Shown: positions 23,005 to 31,079 of the stretch, piece by piece | How positions within the stretch are numbered: position 1 is the first letter of the stretch | How the letters are laid out: every line of letters begins with the position of its first letter | IMG/VR virus record: IMGVR_UViG_3300035698_003962 | Span: 1-31,805 of that record | Reading direction: 5' to 3' (one strand) | DNA: 31,805 nucleotides | DNA from: a virus | Program-made: the position numbers and the translations under genes | Notes under the pieces: model-generated | Databases searched by the model: none | What the model was told of the DNA's origin: nothing | The model's input: only the letters and a program-made list of their open reading frames with translations

Positions 23005-23799
23005 ATGGCTAATGCATATCGATATAATAAAGATGGTAAACCCAATCTCAAAAAAACAGTAAGTTCTTTTTCGGATGATATTGAATTGAATAAAGCTAAT
23101 CAAATTAGACGTAATGATGATGTAAACGTACCATCAGTAGGTCTTTATGATATTGATATGGCGTTTAAATACTTCTTAGAGAATGGTATAAAACCCACAG
23201 TGGATGATGGTGGTATTACTATACCAGTTCCAGTGATGTACGCAACTCCAGAGAATTGGTCAGCAGCACAACGAGATGGGTATCTTAAAGATTCTAATGG
23301 TAAGTTAATAACACCTTTAATATCATTTAAGAAAACATCAATAACGTCCAATCAGCAGATTTCTAAACTGAAAGTATTAACAGATGGTTCTACATCTAGA
23401 ACATTTATAAGGAAGTATACCCAAGAAAATAAATACGATTCATTTTCTCAAAATCTTGGCATAAAGCCTGTTCCTGAATATTATATAGTTGATACTCCAG
23501 ATTATATAAACATAGAGTATGATGTTATAATTTGGTGTGATTACATAAGTCAGTTAAATAAATTAGTTGAGCAGATTATTTATTATCAAGGTGGTGCATT
23601 TGGTGAAAGGTATAAATTTGAAATAAGTGGTGATTCATATAACTTCGATATATCAAATAACACTAGTGAAGAACGGATTGTAAGAAGTAATTTTACTTTG
23701 ACAAGTAAAGCGTATATCCTACCTAAGAATTTAGGCAACACTGTAAATGCTTCAAAGGCTTTTGGGGCATCAAAAGTTGTGTGGAATCTTGATGATTGA
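23005..23799 (+). CDS. Tail completion / sheath stabiliser protein (gp15-like)
   Basis: 264 residues, close to T4 gp15 (272). It contains a GGITIPVPVMYATPENWSAAQRDGY stretch near 69-92 and a later IIWCDYISQLNKLVEQII helix (about 176-193), both typical of T4-like gp15. gp15 caps the tail tube and sheath and docks to the neck. No SD; start 6 bases after the gp14-like stop, so translational coupling is likely. The gene order gp13-gp14-gp15 strengthens the assignment. Confidence 0.75.
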   Translation: MANAYRYNKDGKPNLKKTVSSFSDDIELNKANQIRRNDDVNVPSVGLYDIDMAFKYFLENGIKPTVDDGGITIPVPVMYATPENWSAAQRDGYLKDSNGKLITPLISFKKTSITSNQQISKLKVLTDGSTSRTFIRKYTQENKYDSFSQNLGIKPVPEYYIVDTPDYINIEYDVIIWCDYISQLNKLVEQIIYYQGGAFGERYKFEISGDSYNFDISNNTSEERIVRSNFTLTSKAYILPKNLGNTVNASKAFGASKVVWNLDD

Positions 23800-23813
23800 T
23801 AAATAAATTTTAA

Positions 23814-23821
23814 TACTTATA
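23814..23821 (+). promoter_or_regulatory. Imperfect late promoter-like element TACTTATA
   Basis: One mismatch to TATTTATA, placed 27 bases before ATG 23849 in the spacer after the gp15-like gene. Confidence 0.35.
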
Positions 23822-23848
23822 TATAAACAGTTTTAAAAACAAATAAAT

Positions 23849-24157
23849 ATGGCAACAGTAAGTGAATCTACAAATTCAAAACCAGAGCATAAAGCTCAAC
23901 GATTGGATAAATCAGAAATAGATAGTATACATGAATTTGCAAATACTTATTCCGATATTAATAATAAAATGGGTGAGTTTGCAATGAATATGATAATCCT
24001 TAATGAAGAAATAGAGAATACCAAAACGAATCAAGATCAGTTAGCAGCAAAATATAAACAGGCGAGATCTAGTGAATTGAAGTTCGCAAATGAATTAAAA
24101 CAAAAATATGGAGATGGTGAAATTAACATCCAAGATGGTACATTTAAACCAAACTAA
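23849..24157 (+). CDS. Small coiled-coil protein
   Basis: 102 residues, with a polar N-terminus and a long helix (about 24-92) rich in Asn, Glu and Lys with heptad-like Ile/Leu/Met spacing. No SD; ATG 23849 follows an A-rich leader. It is located between gp15- and sheath-like genes in its own spacer-bounded unit. It could be a minor tail or assembly protein; no motif identifies it. Confidence 0.6.
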   Translation: MATVSESTNSKPEHKAQRLDKSEIDSIHEFANTYSDINNKMGEFAMNMIILNEEIENTKTNQDQLAAKYKQARSSELKFANELKQKYGDGEINIQDGTFKPN

Positions 24158-24210
24158 CTACTTTATTTAATTAAAATCAGTATTATATCCTTTTTTGGGT
24201 AATTATTTAC

Positions 24211-24218
24211 TATTTATA
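24211..24218 (+). promoter_or_regulatory. Putative late promoter element TATTTATA
   Basis: Perfect octamer 35 bases before the sheath start at 24254; SD AGGAG lies between. Confidence 0.55.
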
Positions 24219-24253
24219 GGTAGCAAATCATATAAAATATTTAGGAGCATAAT

Positions 24254-26641
24254 ATGGCAGAGAGAATAGTTAGTCCTGGCACTTTTACCAATGAGCGAGA
24301 TTTAACATTTTTACCACAAGGAATTGGAAACATCGGAGCTGCATTAATTGGTTCAACAATTAAAGGCCCAGCATTCGTACCCACAAAATTATCATCATTC
24401 AATGAGTTCATCGAAACATTCGGTGGATTATCACCTAATTCATACTTACCCTACGCTGTAAAGAATTACTTTGAGGATGGCGGAACCGCCACAGTAGTTA
24501 GAGTATTAGGTAGTGATGGGTATTCATTAGGAAAACCACTTGGATTGAAAATATCATCTTCTATAGGTGAAAAAGTAGTTGGGTTATTACACCCAACTGT
24601 AGAATTATTAGGATTGACTGATATATTTGATGACTCTGAAATAGATGGAGTTCCATCTGCTAGTTTATTCACATTAAAACTTTCAGGTTCCAATACCGAC
24701 AAAACATATACTGGTTTATCATTAGATCCAACTTCGGATTCATATTATACTAAATTATTTGGTTCTTCTGCAAAAGGAAGTGAAGATGCATATGCTTACA
24801 TAAATTGTAGAGCATTTCAATCAGCATCGATTGCAGCTGATGCTGATGCAGAAATATCACTGGTAACTGATCAAGATATCGATTTATCACAAGAATATAA
24901 AACAGCAAATACACCGTGGATCACATCACAGACAGTTGGTGATACTGTATTTGATTTATTCAAAGTACATACAGTATCACATGGTAATCCAACTAACTAT
25001 GAATTTAAAATAGCAATTGAGGATATCAAGCCAGCTGGTAGAGTTCCTGGTTCAATTTATGGATCATTTACACTAACAGTTCGACGTGTAGAGCAGGATA
25101 AAATACCAACATCACCATTCGTATCGGTAACTGATTCCGATGTTAGACCTAATATTGCAGAACAATTTCAAAATGTAAACTTAGATCCTGACTCACCTAG
25201 CTATATAGCAAGAGTTATCGGTGATACATTCACTACTGTAGATTCAGCAGGTAAGGTTATCCCTAATGGTGATTATAGTAATAATTCAAAATACATAAGA
25301 ATTGAGGTTGCAAGTAGAGTATCAGAAAAATCTATTGATGTTTCATTACTTCCATTTGGATTTAAAGCACTACAGAATCCATTAGGTACATCAATGATTA
25401 TACCAGATGCAGTCTTTGTACCATCACAAACAATTAATGATGGTTATAATTCAAAAATATTTTGGGGATTTAACTTCGATTTCGCATTAACTGATAATGC
25501 ATCCTATCTTAATCCAATACCAGAGACAACAACTACTGGAAGTAATGTAAACTTCCAACTTGGTAACTTTAACCAAACTGCCGATGCAGCATATCCAACA
25601 GTAGCAGATGCTTATTCTGGTTCTATTACGTTAAATGATAATGAGACATCAATTGATACTCGTAAATTTATGGTTCCATTCCAAGGTGGATTTGATGGAT
25701 TTAAACCCAATCGGGTTGTAAGTTTAGCTGAGAACATCACAGCAGGTAACTCACAAGGTTGGGATATGAGTTCAACATCAGCAGCAGGAACTATAGCATT
25801 TAGAAAAGCGATTAATGCAGTATCGAATGCAGAAGAATTTGATATAAATATGTTGGCTATTCCTGGAGCAATTCATAGATTACACTCATCAGTAACGACA
25901 TACGCTAAAGATATGTGTGAAGCTAGAGAAGATGCATTCTATGTTATGGATGTGGGTATTAAGGGTGATAGTATCTCAGTAGTATCAAATGCAGTACAAA
26001 CATTTGATTCAAACTATACATCAGTTTATTATCCGTGGGTTAAAATATTAGATACTGATAGAAATAAACCAACATGGGTTCCACCATCTGTAGTATTACC
26101 TGGAGTTATGGCATTTAATGATTCGGTTTCAGCAGAATGGTTTGCACCCGCAGGTTTAAATCGTGGTGGTTTACCAAACGTAATCGATGTTGAATCTCGA
26201 TTGACTCGATCTGAAAGAGATCAATTGTATGATGGTAGAATCAATCCAATTGCATCATTTCCAGGCCAAGGTGTAACTGTATTTGGGCAAAAAACACTAC
26301 AAGGAAAGCCATCGGCTTTAGATAGAGTTAATGTTAGAAGATTGTTGATTGCAGTTAAGAAATTCATCGCATCATCTACAAGATATCTTGTTTTTGAACA
26401 AAACACGTCAGCGACTCGTAACCGATTCTTATCTATTGTAAACCCTTATTTAGATTCTATTCAACAAAGACAGGGGTTAACTTCATTTAGTGTTGTAATG
26501 GATGAGACAAACAATACACCCGATGTTATTGATAGAAACATACTTGTGGGTGAAATTTACCTACAACCGACTAGAACAGCAGAGTTTATTGTTCTTGATT
26601 TCAACATTCAACCAACTGGGGCATCTTTCCCAGGAGTATAA
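24254..26641 (+). CDS. Tail sheath protein (gp18-like)
   Basis: 795 residues, longer than T4 gp18 (659). N-terminal SPGTFTNERDLTF and the P-x-x-L-S-S-F-N-E-F motif (about 36-55) lead into GGLSPNSYLPYAVKNYFEDGGTATVVRV (57-84), standard for contractile sheath proteins. The C-terminal domain has VNVRRLLIAVKKFIASSTRYLVFEQN (about 693-718), the conserved sheath-linking core. The middle (about 140-450) is the variable outer part. Strong SD AGGAG. It forms the contractile tail outer layer around the tube; a terminator follows immediately. Confidence 0.95.
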   Translation: MAERIVSPGTFTNERDLTFLPQGIGNIGAALIGSTIKGPAFVPTKLSSFNEFIETFGGLSPNSYLPYAVKNYFEDGGTATVVRVLGSDGYSLGKPLGLKISSSIGEKVVGLLHPTVELLGLTDIFDDSEIDGVPSASLFTLKLSGSNTDKTYTGLSLDPTSDSYYTKLFGSSAKGSEDAYAYINCRAFQSASIAADADAEISLVTDQDIDLSQEYKTANTPWITSQTVGDTVFDLFKVHTVSHGNPTNYEFKIAIEDIKPAGRVPGSIYGSFTLTVRRVEQDKIPTSPFVSVTDSDVRPNIAEQFQNVNLDPDSPSYIARVIGDTFTTVDSAGKVIPNGDYSNNSKYIRIEVASRVSEKSIDVSLLPFGFKALQNPLGTSMIIPDAVFVPSQTINDGYNSKIFWGFNFDFALTDNASYLNPIPETTTTGSNVNFQLGNFNQTADAAYPTVADAYSGSITLNDNETSIDTRKFMVPFQGGFDGFKPNRVVSLAENITAGNSQGWDMSSTSAAGTIAFRKAINAVSNAEEFDINMLAIPGAIHRLHSSVTTYAKDMCEAREDAFYVMDVGIKGDSISVVSNAVQTFDSNYTSVYYPWVKILDTDRNKPTWVPPSVVLPGVMAFNDSVSAEWFAPAGLNRGGLPNVIDVESRLTRSERDQLYDGRINPIASFPGQGVTVFGQKTLQGKPSALDRVNVRRLLIAVKKFIASSTRYLVFEQNTSATRNRFLSIVNPYLDSIQQRQGLTSFSVVMDETNNTPDVIDRNILVGEIYLQPTRTAEFIVLDFNIQPTGASFPGV

Positions 26642-26648
26642 ATAATTA

Positions 26649-26688
26649 AAACTCCTCGAATTTATTCGGGGAGTTTAACCTACTTTTT
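26649..26688 (+). terminator. Intrinsic terminator after the sheath gene
   Basis: Stem AACTCCTCGAA/TTCGGGGAGTT (one G-U) with TTTA loop at 26650-26675, followed by a T-run at 26683-26688. Ends the sheath transcript just before a new promoter-like element. Confidence 0.8.
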
Positions 26689-26699
26689 TCAAAATGGTA

Positions 26700-26707
26700 T
26701 ATTTATA
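26700..26707 (+). promoter_or_regulatory. Putative late promoter element TATTTATA
   Basis: Perfect octamer directly after the sheath terminator and 39 bases before the tube start at 26747; the tube gene therefore appears to have its own transcript. Confidence 0.55.
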
Positions 26708-26746
26708 GAAAAGAGATAAAGTTAGAATAAACGGAGAAAACTTAAA

Positions 26747-27235
26747 ATGGCAAACTTACTAGACCCAAATGAAATAATGTTCACCAGTTTCGAACCTAAA
26801 ATGTCGAATCGGTTCATTATGTATATAGAGGGAATTCCATCATATTTGATTAAAGCAGCAAATAGACCAGAAATTACAAACAATGCCGTTACTATAGATC
26901 ACATTAACGTTAAGAGAAAAGTTAAGGGTAGAAGTGAATGGAGTGATGTATCTATTACATTATACGATCCAATAGTTCCATCTGGAACGCAAGCTGTTAT
27001 GGAGTGGGTTAGATTGCACCACGAATCCGTTACAGGTCGTAATGGTTATTCTGATTTCTATAAAAAAGATATTACATTTAACGCACTTGGCCCAGTTGGT
27101 GATAAAGTTGAAGAATGGACATTAAAAGGTGCATTTATCAATTCAGCAAAATTCTCTGATATGGATTGGACTGGTGAGGATTTATCGGAAGTTGAATTAA
27201 CACTTTCATATGATTACGCAATACTACAATACTAA
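26747..27235 (+). CDS. Tail tube protein (gp19-like)
   Basis: 162 residues, matching T4 gp19 (163) almost exactly. Conserved elements: FEPKMSNRFIMYIEGIPSYLIKAANRP (15-41), the 'S-E-W-S-D-V-S-I-T-L-Y-D-P-I-V-P-S' strand (about 63-79), and C-terminal KGAFINSAKFSDMDWTGEDLSEVELTLSYDYA (127-158). Hexameric rings stack to form the inner tube through which DNA passes. SD GGAG precedes ATG 26747. It sits between two terminators with its own promoter-like box, consistent with a need for high, separate expression. Confidence 0.95.
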   Translation: MANLLDPNEIMFTSFEPKMSNRFIMYIEGIPSYLIKAANRPEITNNAVTIDHINVKRKVKGRSEWSDVSITLYDPIVPSGTQAVMEWVRLHHESVTGRNGYSDFYKKDITFNALGPVGDKVEEWTLKGAFINSAKFSDMDWTGEDLSEVELTLSYDYAILQY

Positions 27236-27262
27236 TTAAAGAATACATATTAAGAAATAACT

Positions 27263-27293
27263 ACCCCGTCAGAAATGGCGGGGTTTTGTGTTT
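27263..27293 (+). terminator. Intrinsic terminator after the tube gene
   Basis: Stem ACCCCGTCA/TGGCGGGGT with GAAA loop (27263-27284) followed by TTTGTGTTT. Confidence 0.85.
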
Positions 27294-27308
27294 AAATTAT
27301 TATTTTCA

Positions 27309-27316
27309 TATTTATA
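27309..27316 (+). promoter_or_regulatory. Putative late promoter element TATTTATA
   Basis: Perfect octamer 22 bases before ATG 27339, with SD AAAGGAG between. Confidence 0.55.
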
Positions 27317-27338
27317 AGTATAAAGGAGAATTAAAGTT

Positions 27339-28217
27339 ATGAAAGATGAATTACAAGATGAATACGTTAATACTATGACCGATGCTGAAATGGTTGATAT
27401 GGCTAAAAGTAAAAATCAAATCGGTCAAGTTTTAGATTATAAGTTTCCTACTGAGATAGTAGAACTACCATCAAATGGATTAATATATTCATTAGACAAC
27501 CCATTATCATCGGGTAAAGTTGAAATGAAGTATATGACTGCTAAAGAAGAAGATATACTTACTACACAATCTTATATAAGAGATGGTAGTGTATTGGATA
27601 GATTATTCCAATCACTTATAGTTTCTAATGGTGAGGGTAAGTTGGTTAAATATGTTGATTTGGTAGTAGGTGATAAGAACGCAATTATGATCGCATCTAG
27701 AATATTAGGATATGGGAAGGATTATGAAGTAGAAATTGATGATCCATTTTCAACAGATACAAAGCAAAAAGAAATTATTGATTTAACATCTTTTGATAAT
27801 AAAGTATATGATGGAAATCACCAAACTGAATTAAATAAAAATGAATTTGAGTTCAAACTACCAAAATCCAATCGTTTGATAACGTTTATGGCATTAACTG
27901 AGAGCAAAGAGCGAAAAATTAAACATGAATTGGAAGTTATTTTGAAAGCAAATAGAAAGTTAAACGATAAAACTTCTAGAGAACTCACAACAAGATTAAA
28001 AACAATTATACTATCAGTGGATGGTGAGATTGATCAGAAATTTATAAATGAATTTGTGAATAACGAACTTTTCGCAGTAGATTCTAAGGCCCTTAGATCC
28101 TACATTAACGAAGTAACACCTGACATTGATTTGGCTTGGGAGTTTATTTCTGATGAAACGGGCCAAGGGAGGTCAATGACTCTTCCTATGGGGGTCGGGT
28201 TTTTTTGGCCTGAATAA
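27339..28217 (+). CDS. Baseplate/tail assembly protein (gp26-like), upstream frame
   Basis: 292 residues; SD AAAGGAG. Resembles the T4 gp26-type 'baseplate protein' family: VELPSNGLIYSLDNPL and VEMKYMTAKEEDILT (41-72) at the N-terminus, a helical middle, and the typical end LPMGVGFFWPE. It lies after the tube gene and before the tape measure, where contractile and lambdoid phages keep tail assembly chaperones. The final codons overlap, in a +1/-2 frame, a reading frame with no start codon of its own (28180-28404), at a GGGTTTTTTTGG sequence. A minority product extended through a programmed frameshift is therefore likely. Confidence 0.75.
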   Translation: MKDELQDEYVNTMTDAEMVDMAKSKNQIGQVLDYKFPTEIVELPSNGLIYSLDNPLSSGKVEMKYMTAKEEDILTTQSYIRDGSVLDRLFQSLIVSNGEGKLVKYVDLVVGDKNAIMIASRILGYGKDYEVEIDDPFSTDTKQKEIIDLTSFDNKVYDGNHQTELNKNEFEFKLPKSNRLITFMALTESKERKIKHELEVILKANRKLNDKTSRELTTRLKTIILSVDGEIDQKFINEFVNNELFAVDSKALRSYINEVTPDIDLAWEFISDETGQGRSMTLPMGVGFFWPE

Positions 28218-28404
28218 ATCACATCGCCAATTAATTCATTCGCAATTATTTGATTTGATATATCACGGTAATGGTGGATTTACATTTCAAGATGTTTATA
28301 ATTTACCTATTTGGGCTCGACAATTCTACATAAAAAAGATAGTTGAGTTTAAAGAAGCTCAGAACAAAAAAGAACAATCTGAACTTAAACGTGCAAGAAA
28401 ATAA
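28180..28404 (+). CDS. Frameshift-dependent extension of the gp26-like gene
   Basis: The frame opens after a TGA at 28177-28179 and closes at TAA 28402-28404. From the shift point (GGC at 28207) it encodes 65 residues with a folded-domain look: HSQLFDLIYHGNGGF, then DVYNLPIWARQFYIKKI, then a charged tail. No ATG or GTG occurs before the conserved part; the only TTG cuts into it. Translation thus needs ribosomes to pass from the gp26-like frame by +1 or -2 near the seven-T run at 28200-28206. The layout parallels lambda G/GT and Mu tail chaperones. The segment resembles short gp51-like proteins found after gp26 in T4-like phages, though I cannot confirm the family. Confidence 0.7.
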   Translation, partial: LFLWGSGFFGLNKSHRQLIHSQLFDLIYHGNGGFTFQDVYNLPIWARQFYIKKIVEFKEAQNKKEQSELKRARK

Positions 28405-28413
28405 AACATAAAA

Positions 28414-28446
28414 TAGAGATACCTAACATATTGTTAGGTATCTCTA
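28414..28446 (+). terminator. Long perfect hairpin, terminator fused to the next promoter
   Basis: Fifteen-base-pair perfect stem TAGAGATACCTAACA/TGTTAGGTATCTCTA with a three-base loop. The 3' arm runs directly into the TATTTATA box at 28447. There is no classic T-run, so termination strength is uncertain; RNA processing or insulation are alternatives. Confidence 0.65.
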
Positions 28447-28454
28447 TATTTATA
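28447..28454 (+). promoter_or_regulatory. Putative late promoter element TATTTATA
   Basis: Perfect octamer abutting the hairpin at 28414-28446 and ahead of the small gene at 28471. If initiation is a few bases downstream, the ATG at 28459 would be at or before the transcript start, which favours the ATG at 28471. Confidence 0.55.
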
Positions 28455-28470
28455 TAAAATGGATGGTGTA

Positions 28471-28698
28471 ATGAGGACTATTATAAAAAAAGATTTGATT
28501 GGTAAGTTAAGAGAAAGTAATATCTCAGAAAACTTTATTGATAAACTAATTCAGAAACTCATAAATTCTAAAAAGAAATTTGAAATAGAAAAGTTACAAA
28601 AGAAGTTAGCTGATCTAACTACTGATTCAGAGTATCAAGGTATACTAAAAAAGTATAATATTAAAGCAATGGATTGGTCAAAAAACTATGATAGGTAA
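28471..28698 (+). CDS. Small coiled-coil protein before the tape measure
   Basis: 75 residues from ATG 28471 (MRTIIKKDLIGKL); the in-frame ATG at 28459 is only 5 bases past the promoter-like box and is less likely. Helical and Lys/Ile/Leu-rich, with a heptad-like stretch KFEIEKLQKKLADL, ending MDWSKNYDR. It is 3 bases before the tape measure start, so coupled to it. A tail-assembly helper or baseplate hub component is plausible from position only. Confidence 0.6.
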   Translation: MRTIIKKDLIGKLRESNISENFIDKLIQKLINSKKKFEIEKLQKKLADLTTDSEYQGILKKYNIKAMDWSKNYDR

Positions 28699-28701
28699 TA
28701 A

Positions 28702-31068
28702 ATGGCAATTGATTTAAATAAAGATTCTCAAAATCGTCTTAATGATATAAGGCAAGAGGAAGCACTACAGCAATCTCTTTCAAGTATACTATTAACTAAG
28801 ATTGATGGGATGAAACGATTATCAACCATACAGGTTCAAACCCTAAATTTAATGAAAGGTGAATCTGATTTAGCTTCTAAATTGAATATCATTCATCAAC
28901 AAAAAGATGCGTTAATTTCAAAAAGCAATGGTAGCTTAACTGACAGGCAATTACTGATACTAAAGGAATTGGAGACTGCTGAAACGTTTCTTACTCAAGA
29001 ACAAAAACGTAAGGATGTTATAATAAAGCAAGAAGAAGCTCAAAATAACTATTTAGAAAGTAGACGGGGTATATTCTTAAATATTCTTGGGGTTACTAGT
29101 GATATAGAAGAAGCGGTATTAAACGGATCTGTTAAGGCATTACTATTAAATAAATCATTCGAAAACATATCACATCAAGCTAGTCATATGATTACTAGTT
29201 TGCAAGATAGTGTAAAAGAGTTAGGGTTCTCCGTTGGAAGTGCAATAGAACTACAAGGTAACATAGAATCGGCTGGATTTAGTATGACTGGCTTATTATA
29301 TGGATCAGAAGCAGTGGCGGCATCAGGAAAAGAAATTGCAGATAGGTACGGTAATGCATCTGCCGCAACTAGTGATTTAATTAAAGGTGTTACCCAACTT
29401 ACTGCTTTAACAGGCGATGCCGCATCCGCAGTAGAGTTAGCAGAAACCTTTAAATTCGCAGGTGTTGCTGCAACCGATGTTAGAAGTATTATTGAAGATA
29501 TTGCATCTAAGGAAGGTATCTCAGCCAAACGAGCTATGGAAGGAATGGCAGACTCGATGAGTTTATTAGTTGGTAAATCAGAAGAACAATTAAAAACTAT
29601 TATTAAATCCAATGCGGCATTAGTTAAACAGGGTACTAATTTAAAACAAATTGAAGATATCTCAAATAGTATGTTGGATATTGAAGGTAGTTTACGATCG
29701 GAAGCAAAAGCTAGAGTTTTTTTAGGTAGGGATATAAATGCTACAGCAGTTCGAACTGCATCTCTTGCACTTCAAACTGCGAGATCTGATGATGAGCGAG
29801 CAATAGCACGTGAGGGTATTACTGATGCTATTATGAAGGGTGTTGGTGGGATGGAGCAATTCGCCAATGCTACTATGAAAGAGAAGGATTTATTAGCAGC
29901 TAGTTATGGTATGAGTCGTGATGATTTAACTGTTATGATGCAGAAGAAACAAGTTCAAGATGAATTAACTGAGAAGTATGGGGATCAAGCTGACTTATTC
30001 TCAAAATTAAAAAGTGGGTTAAAGTTAGTAGCTTTAGAAGCCAAGCATTTCGGATTAGAAATGGCTAAGAGTGTAGGACAAATTGCATTATTCAATGCTA
30101 TGCAAGGAAAGAGTTCATTTTCAGGAATGAACCTCAGAGATAAGATTGGTAAAAAGGGTGGTAAATTCAATCCATTCAAAAGTCGGGGTGGTGGTAATGC
30201 ACCAACTCCAGATATGCCTGATACATCTAAGACTTCTAAAAGTACAGGTGGTTTAACTAAATCAATATCAAAAATAAATACAAAAGCATTATTAAAAGGT
30301 GCAGCAGCAATGGTAGTGGCATCAGCGGGAATATATATTTTCGCTAAGGCAGTTCAAGAACTTGAAAAAGTTGAGGATTGGATGGCTGTAGCCATTGGGT
30401 TAGGTGCTTTCGCCATCTCAATGGGTATCATCGGGTTGGTAGGTAAGTTTGCCAGCACTGGATTAATAGCATTATCCACAGGGCTTACGACCTTCGGATT
30501 AGCAATGATGGGCCCAGGTGGCCTTGCTTTAGCAGCACTTACATTGGCAGCGATTGGATTGGGATTCGCACTTGGACTGGCCGCACCAGGAATTGAAGCA
30601 TTTGGTACTGTGATTGGCTCTGTTTTTTCTGGAATATCTTCGGTAATAACATCAGTGGCCGATGGTATATTTAAAATAATGGATGTAATTACTTTAGACA
30701 AAGCAGTTGCAATGTATGCATTGGGTGGTGGACTTTTAGCTATAGCAGGTGGGTTAACGGCAATGGGAATTGCTGGTCTTATATCAATGCCAGGAATATT
30801 AGCAATCACTACATTATCAGCAGCATCATCGAGTTTAGGAAAATTGGCCGATTCATTCGGTTTCGGTGATGAAGATGATGATTCTTCAAATACTACTGAA
30901 AAAGAAACTATAATTAAGACAGAAAACGTAGAACTATTACAAGAAATTAAAGGGTTACGAAATGATATAAAAACTCAGCCGATTGTACTTAATATTGATG
31001 GCAAGATGGTATCTAAAATATCAAAAGTACAAAGTAGACAAGGTGTAAATGAACGATCATTTAAATAA
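28702..31068 (+). CDS. Probable tail tape measure / hub protein
   Basis: 788 residues. The N-terminal 130 residues are helical and Gln/Lys-rich; about 190-420 is Ala-rich helix. About 530-690 is a series of long Gly/Ala hydrophobic helices (for example LALAALTLAAIGLGFALGLA), typical of tape measure proteins that later insert in the host membrane. The end has the coiled segment VELLQEIKGLRNDI and a PIVLNIDGKMVSKI motif often seen at tape measure C-termini. It would set tail length and help DNA pass the inner membrane. T4's functional counterpart is gp29, but sequence identity is not visible. Position after chaperone-like genes supports the call. Confidence 0.75.
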   Translation: MAIDLNKDSQNRLNDIRQEEALQQSLSSILLTKIDGMKRLSTIQVQTLNLMKGESDLASKLNIIHQQKDALISKSNGSLTDRQLLILKELETAETFLTQEQKRKDVIIKQEEAQNNYLESRRGIFLNILGVTSDIEEAVLNGSVKALLLNKSFENISHQASHMITSLQDSVKELGFSVGSAIELQGNIESAGFSMTGLLYGSEAVAASGKEIADRYGNASAATSDLIKGVTQLTALTGDAASAVELAETFKFAGVAATDVRSIIEDIASKEGISAKRAMEGMADSMSLLVGKSEEQLKTIIKSNAALVKQGTNLKQIEDISNSMLDIEGSLRSEAKARVFLGRDINATAVRTASLALQTARSDDERAIAREGITDAIMKGVGGMEQFANATMKEKDLLAASYGMSRDDLTVMMQKKQVQDELTEKYGDQADLFSKLKSGLKLVALEAKHFGLEMAKSVGQIALFNAMQGKSSFSGMNLRDKIGKKGGKFNPFKSRGGGNAPTPDMPDTSKTSKSTGGLTKSISKINTKALLKGAAAMVVASAGIYIFAKAVQELEKVEDWMAVAIGLGAFAISMGIIGLVGKFASTGLIALSTGLTTFGLAMMGPGGLALAALTLAAIGLGFALGLAAPGIEAFGTVIGSVFSGISSVITSVADGIFKIMDVITLDKAVAMYALGGGLLAIAGGLTAMGIAGLISMPGILAITTLSAASSSLGKLADSFGFGDEDDDSSNTTEKETIIKTENVELLQEIKGLRNDIKTQPIVLNIDGKMVSKISKVQSRQGVNERSFK

Positions 31069-31079
31069 CAGGAATAGCA

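Noticed and set aside
28459-28470. ATG 28459 as the start of the small gene before the tape measure
   Set aside because: It lies 5 bases after the promoter-like box, so it would be at or upstream of the likely transcript start; ATG 28471 is preferred.
30354-30809. Minus-strand Pro/Ala/Ile-rich frames within the tape measure gene
   Set aside because: They mirror the Gly/Ala-rich hydrophobic helices of the tape measure; composition is an artefact of the sense codons.
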